From Nocardia bhagyanarayanae (lineage in GTDB: Bacteria > Actinomycetota > Actinomycetes > Mycobacteriales > Mycobacteriaceae), in assembly GCF_006716565.1 (NCBI RefSeq), contig NZ_VFPG01000001.1, positions 62,001 to 126,000 of the forward strand: a DNA stretch of 64,000 bases. The letters run 5' to 3'. A model generated the notes under the pieces. That model was not told where the DNA came from. It saw nothing but the letters and a program-made list of their open reading frames with translations, and searched no databases. The position numbers were made by a program, and so were the translations under genes. Within the stretch, counting starts at the first letter, position 1. Every line of letters starts with the position of its first letter. Of this stretch, positions 28,220 through 37,245 are shown piece after piece.

Positions 28220-29328
28220 GGGCGGACTCCTTCCGTTCGCGCGGAGGACGCACCGGGATCGCCGGTCAGGTACTCCGCGTACTCCCGCCGCTGTTCGTCG
28301 AGCAGCGAGTGTGGTGTCGCGTAGACGTGGTCGAACAGCTCCATCGGCGCCGGGTCCGGCATCTCGATGGTCGCGGTGCGCAGCTGTCGCGCGACGTCGT
28401 CGGCGTGGGCGGCGACCTGCCGCGCCCAGTCCTCGTCGAACTGCCCCTCCCGCTCCAGCAGCCTGCGCACCCGGTCGATCGGATCGCGGCGCTTCCACTC
28501 CTCGGTCTCGGCCGCGGCGCGGTACCGGGTGGGGTCGTCGGCGGTGGTGTGCGGACCCATCCGATAGGTGAGCGCCTCGATGAAGGACGGCCCGCCGCCC
28601 GAACGCGCCCGCGCCACGGCCTGCCTGGTCACCGCGAGCACGGCGAGCACGTCATTGCCGTCGACCTGCACGCCGGGCATGCCGTAGCCGTAGGCGCGGC
28701 GGGCGATCGGCGTCGCGCTCTGGATCCGCACGGGGGCGCTGATCGCCCAGTGGTTGTTCTGGCAGAAGAACACCACCGGCGCGCTCCAGCTCGCGGCGAA
28801 GCCGAACGCCTCGGCGATGTCGCCCTGACTGGTCGCGCCGTCGCCGAAGTAGGCGATGGTCGCGATCTCGGCGCCGTCCAGGTTCGCGGCGTAGGCGTAT
28901 CCGGTGGCGTGCAGGCCCTGTGAGCCGACCACGATGTTCGGGTTGGTCATGTTGACCGCGCCGGGGTCCCAGCAGGAGTGCGCCGCGCCGCGCCACAGCC
29001 GGGTGAGCTCGGTCGGCGAGACGCCGCGGCAGTAGGCGACGGCCGCTTCGCGGTAGCTGCAGAACACGTAGTCGTCGGGGCGCAGCGCGCGCGCCGAACC
29101 GACCTGGGCGGCCTCTTGGCCGAGCAACGGCGGCCACAGTCCCAACTGGCCCTGGCGCTGCAACGCGGTCGCCTCGACGTCGATGCGGCGACTCACGACC
29201 ATGTCCTCGTACAGCCCGCGCAGCTCAGCCGGGCCGACGTCGGCGACGAGCGCCGCGTGCTGACGATCGAGAACGCGGCGGCCGTCGGGCTGGATCAACT
29301 GCACCGGGTACGTGGGCTTCTCCGCCAT
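28216..29328 (-). CDS. bkdA: branched-chain 2-oxoacid dehydrogenase E1 alpha subunit
   Basis: This 370-residue protein has the thiamine diphosphate motif starting GDG at 162-164 and ending NN at 191-192, plus the phosphorylation-loop-like region YRMGPHTTADDPTRYR. LLGQEAAQVG and the block GSQGLHATGYAYAANLDGAE are typical of E1-alpha. The ATG at 29328 has AGGAGG at good spacing and is preferred over the ATG 18 nt upstream, which overlaps that site. It is the first gene of bkdABC, transcribed divergently from an Lrp-family regulator that probably controls it. Confidence 0.93.
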   Translation of the reverse strand: MAEKPTYPVQLIQPDGRRVLDRQHAALVADVGPAELRGLYEDMVVSRRIDVEATALQRQGQLGLWPPLLGQEAAQVGSARALRPDDYVFCSYREAAVAYCRGVSPTELTRLWRGAAHSCWDPGAVNMTNPNIVVGSQGLHATGYAYAANLDGAEIATIAYFGDGATSQGDIAEAFGFAASWSAPVVFFCQNNHWAISAPVRIQSATPIARRAYGYGMPGVQVDGNDVLAVLAVTRQAVARARSGGGPSFIEALTYRMGPHTTADDPTRYRAAAETEEWKRRDPIDRVRRLLEREGQFDEDWARQVAAHADDVARQLRTATIEMPDPAPMELFDHVYATPHSLLDEQRREYAEYLTGDPGASSARTEGVRP

Positions 29329-29421
29329 GACCGCTCGCCTCCTCATCCTGCGCCGAGCACGATGTGTCCTACCTCACAGCATCCACGAGAAGGCGGACTG
29401 CGCAAGTGACCGCTACACCAA

Positions 29422-29436
29422 TGGGCAGAATGCTCA
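29422..29436. promoter_or_regulatory. Lrp-type operator candidate between bkdA and its regulator
   Basis: TGGGCAGAATGCTCA is an inverted repeat (hexamer arms with one mismatch around GAA). Its length and symmetry fit Lrp/AsnC sites. It lies midway in the 143-nt divergent intergenic region. Confidence 0.45.
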
Positions 29437-29471
29437 AATCGGTGGGTCCCGGTGGTGTCATACTGCGTTGT

Positions 29472-29966
29472 ATGTCCAGTAAGGAACCCGTCGACGCCAC
29501 GTTGGACGCCACCGACGCTCGCTTGTTGCTGGAGTTGGTCGCCAACCCGAGGGCGACCGGCGTGGAACTGGCGAACCGGCTCGGGCTGTCCCGCAATACC
29601 GTGCAGGCGCGGCTGTCTCGCTGGGAGGCCAGCGGCGTGCTCGGCAGCTTCGAACGGCGGGTGGAGCCGAGAGCGCTGGGCTATCCGCTCGCCGCGTTCG
29701 TCGCGGTGGTCGTCGATCAGCACCAATTGGACTCGGTGGTGGACGAACTCGCCGAGGTGCCGGAGGTCACCGAGGTGTGCGGCATGACCGGACTCACCGA
29801 TCTCACCGTCCGCGTCGTCGCCCAGGACGCCGACGACCTGTATCGAATCGCCGGACAGATTCTGAAGATTCCCGGGGTGGAGCGGACCAACATGGCGCTG
29901 GTGATGCGGGAGCTGGTGGGGCCGCGGACCGCGCCGTTGCTGGATCGGCTGGCCGGGTCGAGTTGA
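29472..29966 (+). CDS. Lrp/AsnC-family regulator, probable bkd regulator
   Basis: This 164-residue protein has an N-terminal helix-turn-helix (TGVELANRLGLSRNTVQARLSRWEASGVL, about 29-57) and a C-terminal RAM ligand-binding domain with VTEVCGMTGLTDLTVRVVAQD. The RAM domain would sense an amino acid or keto acid. Divergence from bkdABC matches the usual arrangement of bkdR. The ATG at 29472 lies 7 nt after a CATACT -10-like sequence, so the mRNA may be leaderless. Confidence 0.88.
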   Translation: MSSKEPVDATLDATDARLLLELVANPRATGVELANRLGLSRNTVQARLSRWEASGVLGSFERRVEPRALGYPLAAFVAVVVDQHQLDSVVDELAEVPEVTEVCGMTGLTDLTVRVVAQDADDLYRIAGQILKIPGVERTNMALVMRELVGPRTAPLLDRLAGSS

Positions 29967-29992
29967 ATCCCCGTGCCCGTTACTGTGCGGGT

Positions 29993-30796
29993 ATGGAGAT
30001 TTCGGGCAAGGTCGCGATCGTCACGGGGGCGGGAGCGGGTATCGGTGCGGCGCTGGCGCGACGGCTGGCCGAGCGCGGCGCGCGGGTCGTTGTCGCCGAC
30101 CTGAACGGGGAGTCGGCCGCCGCGGTGGCGGAATCCATTGGCGCGCAGGCGGTATCGATGGGCGGCGATGTCGCCGACGAGAAGGTCGTGCAATCGCTGA
30201 TCGATCGCGCCGAGACCGAATTCGGTCCGGTGGACTTCTATTTCGCCAACGCGGGAATCGGCGGCGGTCCCGGACTGGAGAGCACCGACGAACAGTGGTC
30301 GGCCGCGCTGGAGGTGAACGTGCTCGCGCACGTGCGCGCCGCTCGGCTGCTCGTCCCGGGTTGGTCGGCGCGCGGCGAGGGATACTTCGTCGTCACCGCA
30401 TCGGCGGCGGGGCTGCTGACCCAGATCGGCTCGGCGCCGTACTCGGTCACCAAACACGCCGCGGTCGGTTTCGCCGAGTGGCTCTCGGTCACCTACGGGG
30501 ACAGCGGGATCCGGGTCAGCTGCGTGTGCCCGATGGGCGTCGACACCAAGCTGCTGCACGGCGATCTGATCCCCGGCGACGAGGCGGCCGCCGCGATGGC
30601 GATCAAGGCGGTCACGTCGGCGGGCGCCGTGCTCTCTCCCGAGGAGGTCGCCGATGTGGTCTTGGCGGGCGTCGAGGCCGAGCAGTTCCTGATCCTCCCC
30701 CACCCGGAGGTGCTGGAGATGTACCGCCGCAAGGGCGCCGACTACGACCGCTGGCTGGCGGGCATGCGCCGGTTCCAGAGCGCGCTGCGCGGGTAG
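29993..30796 (+). CDS. short-chain dehydrogenase/reductase
   Basis: This 267-residue classical SDR has the cofactor motif TGAGAGIG near residue 11, an NAG motif in FANAGIGGG, catalytic Ser in VTASAAG and the YSVTK active-site tetrad piece. An Asp-Leu-Asn after the second strand (VADLN) suggests NAD(H) rather than NADP(H) preference. The substrate is unknown. A TACTGT -10-like sequence ends 6 nt before the ATG and no Shine-Dalgarno sequence is present, so translation may be leaderless. It is convergent with the thioesterase gene (26-nt gap). Confidence 0.88.
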   Translation: MEISGKVAIVTGAGAGIGAALARRLAERGARVVVADLNGESAAAVAESIGAQAVSMGGDVADEKVVQSLIDRAETEFGPVDFYFANAGIGGGPGLESTDEQWSAALEVNVLAHVRAARLLVPGWSARGEGYFVVTASAAGLLTQIGSAPYSVTKHAAVGFAEWLSVTYGDSGIRVSCVCPMGVDTKLLHGDLIPGDEAAAAMAIKAVTSAGAVLSPEEVADVVLAGVEAEQFLILPHPEVLEMYRRKGADYDRWLAGMRRFQSALRG

Positions 30797-30822
30797 CCGA
30801 GGGCCGCTGGCCAGGGGAACCG

Positions 30823-31245
30823 TCAGTCGGTGACGAGTTCGGCCGCCGCGGCGCGGACGACCTCCGGGATCTCGACCGGCTTGCGCGTCTCGGAGTCCAC
30901 GTAGACGTGCACGAAGACGCCCGTGGCCGCGAGCTCGAGCGAGCCGTCGGCGTCGCGGAAGATCGCCAGGTCGTAGGTGATGCTCGAGCGGCCGAGCCGG
31001 GATATCCGCAGGCCGACCTGCAGCTGGTCCGGGAAGCTGATCGAGCCGAGGTACTGGCAGGAGGTCTGCGCGACCACGCCGAGCGCGGGCAGCTCCCTGA
31101 TGTCGGTGCCCGTCGCGTGCATCAACCAGGCGTTCACCGCGGTGTCGAAGTACGAGTAGTACGTCACGTTGTTCACGTGGCCGTAGTGGTCGTTGTCCGC
31201 CCACCGGGTCGGCATCGGCCAGAGCACGGGATACTGCTGCGTCAC
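30823..31245 (-). CDS. hotdog-fold acyl-CoA thioesterase (4HBT family)
   Basis: This 140-residue single hotdog domain has the 4HBT active-site block RWADNDHYGHVNNVTYYSYFDTA, with Asp17 the probable catalytic residue. Members hydrolyse acyl-CoA or aromatic-CoA thioesters as tetramers. The GTG start overlaps the stop of the AraC-family gene by 4 nt, so regulator and enzyme are made together. The substrate cannot be read from sequence. Confidence 0.85.
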   Translation of the reverse strand: MTQQYPVLWPMPTRWADNDHYGHVNNVTYYSYFDTAVNAWLMHATGTDIRELPALGVVAQTSCQYLGSISFPDQLQVGLRISRLGRSSITYDLAIFRDADGSLELAATGVFVHVYVDSETRKPVEIPEVVRAAAAELVTD

Positions 31246-32234
31246 CCGGCCGACGATAGCTCAGCGTGGGCAGCGCCCTGCCGGTGGTCGCGCGGACTCA
31301 CCCCGAAGTGGCGTTTGAAGGCGGCGCTGAGCGCGAAGGCCGAACCATAGCCGACCTGGCGCGCGATCGCCTCGATGGTGGCGTCCGACTCCTGGAGCAG
31401 ATCGGCGGCCAGCGCGAGGCGCCATTCGGTGAGGAAGGCCATCGGCGGCTCGCCGACCAGGTCGGTGAACCGCCGGGCCAGCGCGGCGCGCGAAACGCCG
31501 ACCGCGTCGGCGAGGCTCGCGACGGTCCAGCCGTGCGCGGGATTGTGCTGGAGCAGGCGTAAGGCCTTGCCGACCAGCGGATCGCTGTAGGCGTGGTACC
31601 AGGCGGGCGCGTCGTCGCGGGCGAACCAGGCGCGCAGCGCGGCGATCAGCACCAGATCGAGAAGGCGGTCCAGCACCGCGCCCTGGGCGGGCTGATCCTT
31701 GGTCGCCTCGTCGGCGAGGATGTCGAGCAGGCGGCTGTCGAGATCGCCGTGCGACAGCACCGCGATCGGCGGCAAGGCGCGCAGCAGCCGCTGGCTCGCC
31801 GCGCCCGCGGACTCGTAGGTGCCGGTGACCATCATGGTCGCGCCCTCCGGGTCGGTGCCCCACTGGCGAACGCCGAGACTCAGCGTCTCGCAGAGGATCT
31901 CACCGTCGGGCGTCTTCGTGACCTGGCCCGGATGGATGATGATCTGCGGGGGCGTCGCGGGATCGTCGGCGACGGTGTAGGGATGTGGGCCGCGGAAGAT
32001 GGCGACGTCGCCCGCGTGCAATTGGCGCGGCTCGCTCTTGGCCGAAACCTTGCTTCCCCGAGGCGAATTCGTTGCGTCGTCCGGAACGATCCAGGCGGTG
32101 CCGCGGATCATCGAGAGCACGGTGAGCGGCGCCTCGTCCTGGATGCGCAACGACCACGGCGGATCCAGCAGCGAACACATCAGGAACGCGCCCCTCGCGC
32201 GTGGGCCTTCGAGCAGACTGGCGAGCGCATCCAC
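31242..32234 (-). CDS. AraC-family transcriptional regulator
   Basis: This 330-residue protein has an N-terminal cupin-type ligand domain (LTVLSMIRGTAWIV, LHAGDVAIFRGPHPYTV). Its C-terminal double helix-turn-helix of the AraC type includes WTVASLADAVGVSRAALARRF and a final IEAIARQVGYGSAFALSAAFKRHFGVSP. Regulators with this cupin often lie beside NmrA-type oxidoreductase genes, and a degraded one starts about 40 nt away in the opposite direction. Its original target may therefore be lost. A TACTGT sequence ends 7 nt before the GTG, suggesting a leaderless transcript. Confidence 0.88.
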   Translation of the reverse strand: MDALASLLEGPRARGAFLMCSLLDPPWSLRIQDEAPLTVLSMIRGTAWIVPDDATNSPRGSKVSAKSEPRQLHAGDVAIFRGPHPYTVADDPATPPQIIIHPGQVTKTPDGEILCETLSLGVRQWGTDPEGATMMVTGTYESAGAASQRLLRALPPIAVLSHGDLDSRLLDILADEATKDQPAQGAVLDRLLDLVLIAALRAWFARDDAPAWYHAYSDPLVGKALRLLQHNPAHGWTVASLADAVGVSRAALARRFTDLVGEPPMAFLTEWRLALAADLLQESDATIEAIARQVGYGSAFALSAAFKRHFGVSPRDHRQGAAHAELSSAG

Positions 32235-32275
32235 GTCTCCAACAGTAGACGCACGCGCATGGTCGGGAGCGGCTG

Positions 32276-32799
32276 AACTATGTTCCGTTCGACTGGACCG
32301 ACCGCGCCACCTGGGGACCGGCGCTCGCCGATGTGGACGCCGTCTACCTGGCCTACCAGCCCGATCTCGCCGCGCCGGGGGCGCCGGACGTCATCCGGGC
32401 GTTCGCCGCGGCCGCGAAGACGGCCGGCGTGGGCAAGCTGGTGCTGCTGTCGGGGCGCGGCGAGCCGGAGGCGAGGTCTACGAACTCACCGGGCCGCGGG
32501 CGCTGTCCTTCGCCGAGGCGACCGCCGAGATCGCGAAGGACAGCGGCCGCGACATCCGGTTCGTCCCCATCACCCGCACGGAATTCGTTGCGGGATTGAC
32601 GGAATATCGGGTTCCGGCGGACGAGATCAGCCTGCTCGACTACCTGTTCGGCGCGCTTCTCGACGGACGGAACTCCGCCACGACGGATGGCGTGCGGCGG
32701 GCGCTCGGGCGCGAGGCCAAGGACTTCGGTGAGTACGTCGGGGAGACGGCGGCGGCCGGGGGGTGGTCGATGGAAGAAGTTCCGGTGCCTGCCTGTTGA
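32276..32799 (+). pseudogene. decayed NmrA-type NAD(P)-binding oxidoreductase gene
   Basis: The first part (from 32276) reads NYVPFDWTDRATWGPALAD and then AVYLAYQPDLAAPG and LVLLSGRGEPEA, typical of the middle of NmrA-like Rossmann proteins. It then jumps into another frame near 32472 to read GEVYELTGPRALSFAEAT and the normal C-terminus, ending at 32799. The N-terminal nucleotide-binding motif is missing, and roughly 80 residues expected between GRGEPEA and GEVYELTGP are absent. The gene therefore has a 5' truncation and an internal, frame-shifting deletion. A sequencing error alone cannot explain the missing residues. Confidence 0.75.
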
Positions 32800-32831
32800 A
32801 ATTGTCAGAAGCGAAATGTGACCACCCGCGG

Positions 32832-32859
32832 GCGTGGGGCTCAACGGCGCGCCCCACGC
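32832..32859. terminator. bidirectional hairpin between the pseudogene and the MFS gene
   Basis: Arms GCGTGGGGC (32832-32840) and GCCCCACGC (32851-32859) pair perfectly over 9 bp with a 10-nt loop, between two convergent reading frames. There is no T tract. Confidence 0.5.
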
Positions 32860-32954
32860 GACCGGACCAGCCCGGGCCGACGATGTCCCGAACCGGCCCC
32901 GCGGGTGGGTGCTGAGGGCCGAGTCGCGGCGGCGAACGGCCCACGGTTGGCGGA

Positions 32955-34244
32955 TCAGTGCGCGTCGTCCGCGGCCCTGCTGTCGCGGTCTACCTCGACC
33001 ACTGGCTGGGCCGGGGCGACGACCCCCGCCTTCCAGCAGCACAAGAGCATCGCGACGAGGGGGACGAACATGGCGGCGGTGAGCGGTATGAGTTCGGTGA
33101 GCCAGCCGATGACCGCGGGTCCCGCGAGCAGACCGAAGTAGCCGAGGCCGAAGACCCTGGCCATATCGGTGGCGGCTGTGCTGGTACCGAGATTGCCCGC
33201 GGCGGTGAAGATCTGCGGAACGCTGCCGGACAGGCCGAGGCCGCAGAGCGCCCAGCCGACGAGGGTCAGCGGCGTCCAGGCGGACAGCATGATGGTGCCG
33301 AGGCCGAGGGCGGCGAGCAGCGTTCCGTAGCGGACGACGGCGACCCGGCCGAACGCGCCGCTGACGCGATCCGCGGCGAAGCGACCCGCGGTCATGGTCA
33401 CGGAGAACGCGCCGAACGCCAGCGCGGCGGTGGCTTCGTCCACGCCTAGGTGGCCGCGCATCTGCAGGGTGCTCCAGTCGGCGGCGACGCCTTCCGCGAG
33501 CAACACGGCGAACGCGATGGCGGCCAGTGCCAGCACCTTCCGTCCGTGCCCGGGTTCCGGCACGTCCGCCGCGTCCTCGGTGTGCGCGGGGCCGATGACT
33601 TCCGAGCCGGGCGGTTCGGACCGCTGGGGCGTGGCGGAATCGGCCAGCAGACGCGGCACGCTCGCGACGATCAGCGCCACACAACTCGCCGAGGCCAGCA
33701 CGAGGGTGACGCGCACGTCCCAGCCCGCGCGCAATGCGGCGGCGCCGAGCAGGGAACCCAGCAGTCCGCCGCCGGAGAACAGGGCGTGGAACGCCGACAT
33801 GATCGGGCGCCCGTAGGCCCGCTCGACCTGCACCGCTTGGGCGTTCATCGAGACGTCCAGCGCGCCGTTGCCGAATCCGAAGCAGGCCAGCGCCGCACCA
33901 AGCCACGCCGGGCTGGTCGCGAAGCCGGGACCGAGCACGGCTGTCGACGCGACGAGCGCGGCCGCGCCCACCAGCCTCTTGCTGCCGAACCGGTCCGCGA
34001 GCGGGCCCGCGATGCGCATGCCGACAATGCCCGCGCCCGCCATGAGCAGGATGAACATGCCAAGCGTCGAGTGCGAGACGCCCGTTCGATCGGTGATGAC
34101 CGGGATGTGCACGACCCACATCGCCAGCAGCACACCGTTCACACCGAATACCGTGAACACCGCGCCGCGCGCCGTGCGTGTTCGACCATCGACCGATTTG
34201 GCTGGCACCAGTTCGACGGTACCGGGCTGTGGTCGAGCGCACAC
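32955..34244 (-). CDS. MFS transporter
   Basis: This 429-residue protein has about 12 hydrophobic helices in two halves, separated by a charged central loop of roughly 45 residues. The loop between helices 2 and 3 carries the MFS signature GPLADRFGSKRLVG, and CFGFGNGALDVSMNAQAV resembles FucP/YbjJ-type sugar or drug transporters. The substrate is unknown. The GTG at 34244 gives the longest frame; a GTG at 34208 is also plausible. The gene is isolated, with an AAA ATPase gene ending 18 nt upstream on the same strand. Confidence 0.83.
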   Translation of the reverse strand: MCARPQPGTVELVPAKSVDGRTRTARGAVFTVFGVNGVLLAMWVVHIPVITDRTGVSHSTLGMFILLMAGAGIVGMRIAGPLADRFGSKRLVGAAALVASTAVLGPGFATSPAWLGAALACFGFGNGALDVSMNAQAVQVERAYGRPIMSAFHALFSGGGLLGSLLGAAALRAGWDVRVTLVLASASCVALIVASVPRLLADSATPQRSEPPGSEVIGPAHTEDAADVPEPGHGRKVLALAAIAFAVLLAEGVAADWSTLQMRGHLGVDEATAALAFGAFSVTMTAGRFAADRVSGAFGRVAVVRYGTLLAALGLGTIMLSAWTPLTLVGWALCGLGLSGSVPQIFTAAGNLGTSTAATDMARVFGLGYFGLLAGPAVIGWLTELIPLTAAMFVPLVAMLLCCWKAGVVAPAQPVVEVDRDSRAADDAH

Positions 34245-34262
34245 CGCTGTCGACCGACGCGC

Positions 34263-35402
34263 CTACAGGTACATCCCCGACTCCGATTCGGGGACGGTGG
34301 TATCGAGACTGGGCGCGCCGCCTTGGAGGGCAATGAGTTCCGCGAGGGAAAGGCCGTCGTCGGGGATCTGGGCGGGATGGTCACCGAGCCAGCGCCTCGC
34401 TTCGGTCGCGGAGAGGCGGCCGATCTCGAGTTGAGCCAGGCAGCGGCCGGGGCGGGTGACGGCGGGATGCAGGCGGGACAGGTCCTCGTTGGTTGTGATG
34501 GCGACGAGCACGTCGCGGCCTTGGCCGAGCATCCCGTCGGTCAGGTTCAGGAGCCGCGAAAGTCCCTGGCCCGCCGATGCTTTCGCTTCGGCACGGATGA
34601 GCTCGTCGCAGTCCTCCAGCACCAGCAGGCGCCAGCGGCGGCGCTCGTCGTCGACCTCGGTGGCCGCCGACATCAGGTAGCCGGGCTGACTGAACAGCAT
34701 GTCCGGGTCCAGCACGCAGTCGACCTGGCACCACGGCTGCCACGCCCTGGCCAGCGCGCGCAGCGCCGTGGTCTTTCCGGTACCCGGCGGCCCGTGCAGC
34801 AACAGCAGTCGACCGCGAATGTCGTTGGGCGACAGCGCCATCAGCCGATCCAGTGCGGCCGCGGCCGAGTCCGGATAGTTGCGGCGAATGTCGGACCAGA
34901 CCGGTGTCTCGATGTCGTGCTGCCGTCGCCGCGGTCCCTGCTGGGTGTGCAGGTACCAGAACCCCATCTCGATGCCGTCCACCACCTCGGACGGCTCCTC
35001 GGCGTCCCGGATCGCTTCGGCCAGAATGTCGTTGGCCAGCTCATCGGTGACGGCGGTGACCTCGACGACGGCGGAACGATCGGCCCAGCGGTCCGCGCGC
35101 AGCGTCCAGCCGTCGCCGACCACCAGGATCGAGCGGCTGTTGTCCTCCTCGATGGCGCGGGCGATCCGGGAACCCGCGGGGCGCAGCGGCGCGTCGGCGC
35201 GCACGCGTTCGAGCTGCTTCTTGCGATAGCGACCCTGTTCGCCTTGGACGAAGGGGGTCAGCGCGAGCACGTCGAGCACATCGCGCGGCGAGTAGTACGA
35301 ATCCAGTGCGACGGACCACCGCAGGCTCTCGGCCGGATCGGCCGGCCCCGGCTCGGGCCCGACCAACCGAAGTGGTTCCTTGCGTTCCAACATTCCGACC
35401 AT
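34263..35402 (-). CDS. AAA-type ATPase with N-terminal domain of unknown function (DUF5925-like)
   Basis: This 379-residue protein has a P-loop GPPGTGKT at 204-211, Walker B LLVLEDCDEL near 260, a sensor motif ITTNEDLSRLHPAV and an arginine-finger-like RPGRC. The N-terminal 190 residues are not recognised with certainty; the layout resembles the DUF5925 plus AAA combination. AAA proteins of this kind remodel protein partners; no partner is adjacent. The start at 35402 lacks a clear ribosome-binding site, and an ATG 9 nt downstream is an alternative. Confidence 0.8.
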   Translation of the reverse strand: MVGMLERKEPLRLVGPEPGPADPAESLRWSVALDSYYSPRDVLDVLALTPFVQGEQGRYRKKQLERVRADAPLRPAGSRIARAIEEDNSRSILVVGDGWTLRADRWADRSAVVEVTAVTDELANDILAEAIRDAEEPSEVVDGIEMGFWYLHTQQGPRRRQHDIETPVWSDIRRNYPDSAAAALDRLMALSPNDIRGRLLLLHGPPGTGKTTALRALARAWQPWCQVDCVLDPDMLFSQPGYLMSAATEVDDERRRWRLLVLEDCDELIRAEAKASAGQGLSRLLNLTDGMLGQGRDVLVAITTNEDLSRLHPAVTRPGRCLAQLEIGRLSATEARRWLGDHPAQIPDDGLSLAELIALQGGAPSLDTTVPESESGMYL

Positions 35403-35456
35403 GATCGGTGTGTCGGACCGGCGGCGTCCACCGAATTAACGAGCGGCGGAAACGGA

Positions 35457-35489
35457 GCGGCCCCCCGCTCCATGGGAACGGGGGGCCGC
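35457..35489 (-). terminator. strong hairpin after pntB
   Basis: GCGGCCCCCCGCTCC (35457-35471) pairs with 35475-35489 over 15 bp, with one wobble, around a 3-nt loop. It begins 12 nt beyond the pntB stop. No T tract follows on either strand. Confidence 0.75.
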
Positions 35490-35501
35490 ATACCTGGTGC
35501 C

Positions 35502-36920
35502 TTACAGCGCCTTCAGTTCTTCGGTGACGGCACCGACGGACTTCTTGGCGTCGCCGAACAGCATGGAGGTGGTGTCGGCGTAGAACAGCGGGTTGTCGAT
35601 GCCCGCGAAGCCGGAGTTCATCGAGCGCTTGAGCACGATGACGCTCTTGGCCTGGTCGACGTTGAGCACCGGCATGCCGTAGATCGGGCTGGAGGAGTCC
35701 TCGCGGGCGGCCGGGTTGGTGACGTCGTTGGCGCCGATGACCAGGGCGACATCGGTGCGGCCGAACTCGCCGTTGATGTCGTCCATTTCCTTCATCGCGT
35801 CGTAGGAGACCTCGGCCTCGGCCAGCAGCACGTTCATGTGTCCTGGCATGCGACCGGCGACCGGGTGGATGGCGTACTTGACCTCCACACCCCGCTTTTC
35901 GAGCAGCTCGGCCATCTCCTTGACCGCGTGCTGAGCCTGCGCGACGGCCATACCGTAACCGGGGACCACGATGACCTGGTTGGCGTAGGCCATCTGGATC
36001 GCGGCGTCCGCGGCCGAGGTGGCCTTGGCCTGCTTCTGCTCGCCGCCACCCGCGCCGGGCGCGGTGCCGCCGCCACCGAAGCCACCGGCGACGATGGCCG
36101 GAATGGACCGGTTCATGGCCTTGGCCATCAGGTTGGTCAGGATGGTGCCGGACGCGCCGACGATCATGCCCGCCACGATCATCGCGGTGTTGTTCAACGC
36201 CAGACCCGCCGCCGCGGCGGACAGACCGGTCAACGCGTTGAGCAGCGAGATGACCACGGGCATGTCCGCGCCACCGATCGGCAGCACGACCATCAAACCG
36301 AGCACACCGGCGGCTAGGAGCAGCAGCACCATCCACCACCACGGCGCGCCGCCGTCGGCCGCGCCGAGGCCGATCACCACGGCCGCGGCGATCGCGACCA
36401 CCAGCAGCAGCAGGTTCAGCGGCTGCTGGAGCTTGCCGACACCGATCGGCTTGCCGGGCAGGATCTCCTGCAGCTTGCCGAAGGCGATCAGCGAGCCCCA
36501 GAACGAGACCGAACCGATGATCGCGGCGAACAGCGAACCGACGATGATGTGCACGGTCGGCTCTTCACCGTGCTTGAAGTTCGAAAAGCCCGTGGTGTCG
36601 AGGAATTCGGCCCACGCGATGAGCGCGACCGTGCCACCACCGACACCGTTGAACGCGGCCACCAGCTGCGGCATCGCGGTCATCTTGGTGTACTTCGCCG
36701 GCGGCACACCCAGCACCACACCGAGCACCAGACCGGCCACGATCAGGATCCAGTTGGAGGTGTCGCGCACCGCGATCAACGTCGCGACCACGGCGATGCC
36801 CATGCCGACCGCGGCGATCCAGTTGCCGCGCACCGCGGTCTTCGGCCCCGTCAGGCCCATCAGACCGTAGATGAACAGCGAGAACGCGACGATGTAGAGA
36901 ATGTTGACCAAGTTGTCCAT
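35502..36920 (-). CDS. pntB: proton-translocating NAD(P) transhydrogenase, beta subunit
   Basis: This 472-residue subunit has about nine transmembrane helices (domain II) followed by the NADP(H)-binding domain III. Domain III has GYGMAVAQAQHAV, the conserved IHPVAGRMPGHMNVLLAEA and VIGANDVTNPAA, and a KRSMNSGFAGIDNPLF block. The complex couples hydride transfer from NADH to NADP+ with proton flow across the membrane. The ATG at 36920 is 4 nt after the pntAb stop; an upstream extension overlaps pntAb and is not family-like. It is the third gene of pntAa-pntAb-pntB. Confidence 0.95.
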   Translation of the reverse strand: MDNLVNILYIVAFSLFIYGLMGLTGPKTAVRGNWIAAVGMGIAVVATLIAVRDTSNWILIVAGLVLGVVLGVPPAKYTKMTAMPQLVAAFNGVGGGTVALIAWAEFLDTTGFSNFKHGEEPTVHIIVGSLFAAIIGSVSFWGSLIAFGKLQEILPGKPIGVGKLQQPLNLLLLVVAIAAAVVIGLGAADGGAPWWWMVLLLLAAGVLGLMVVLPIGGADMPVVISLLNALTGLSAAAAGLALNNTAMIVAGMIVGASGTILTNLMAKAMNRSIPAIVAGGFGGGGTAPGAGGGEQKQAKATSAADAAIQMAYANQVIVVPGYGMAVAQAQHAVKEMAELLEKRGVEVKYAIHPVAGRMPGHMNVLLAEAEVSYDAMKEMDDINGEFGRTDVALVIGANDVTNPAAREDSSSPIYGMPVLNVDQAKSVIVLKRSMNSGFAGIDNPLFYADTTSMLFGDAKKSVGAVTEELKAL

Positions 36921-36924
36921 AGCG

Positions 36925-37245
36925 TTACTCGCCCGCCTTCTCCGCCGCGGCGACCGGCTTCTTGGCCTTGAACATGCCCAGCATCCGGTCGGTGACCACG
37001 AAACCACCGATCACGTTCAGGGTTCCGAAGACCACGGCGACGAACAGAATGATCTGGATGCCGATCGAGGGGTTCTCCACCCGGCCCAGCGTCACCAGCG
37101 CGCCGAGCACGACGATGCCGTGAATGGCGTTGGTGCCCGACATGAGCGGGGTGTGCAGGGTGTTGGGGACCTTGGAGATGACGGCGAAACCGACGAACCC
37201 GGACAGCACCAGGATCGCGATGTTCGCCAGCAGTTCGGTATACAT
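36925..37245 (-). CDS. pntAb: NAD(P) transhydrogenase alpha-2 (membrane) subunit
   Basis: This 106-residue membrane protein has three to four hydrophobic helices including ILVLSGFVGFAVISKVPNTLHTPLMSG, where the PNTLHTPLMSGTNAI motif is diagnostic. It contributes helices to the proton channel. Its ATG overlaps the pntAa stop by 1 nt (TGATG). A separate alpha-2 gene is the usual arrangement in actinobacteria. Confidence 0.95.
   Translation of the reverse strand: MYTELLANIAILVLSGFVGFAVISKVPNTLHTPLMSGTNAIHGIVVLGALVTLGRVENPSIGIQIILFVAVVFGTLNVIGGFVVTDRMLGMFKAKKPVAAAEKAGE

Noticed and set aside
32276..32799. Two separate small genes or a programmed frameshift
   Set aside because: The two pieces match the middle and end of one NmrA-type protein with about 80 residues missing between them and no N-terminus, which fits a deletion pseudogene rather than recoding.
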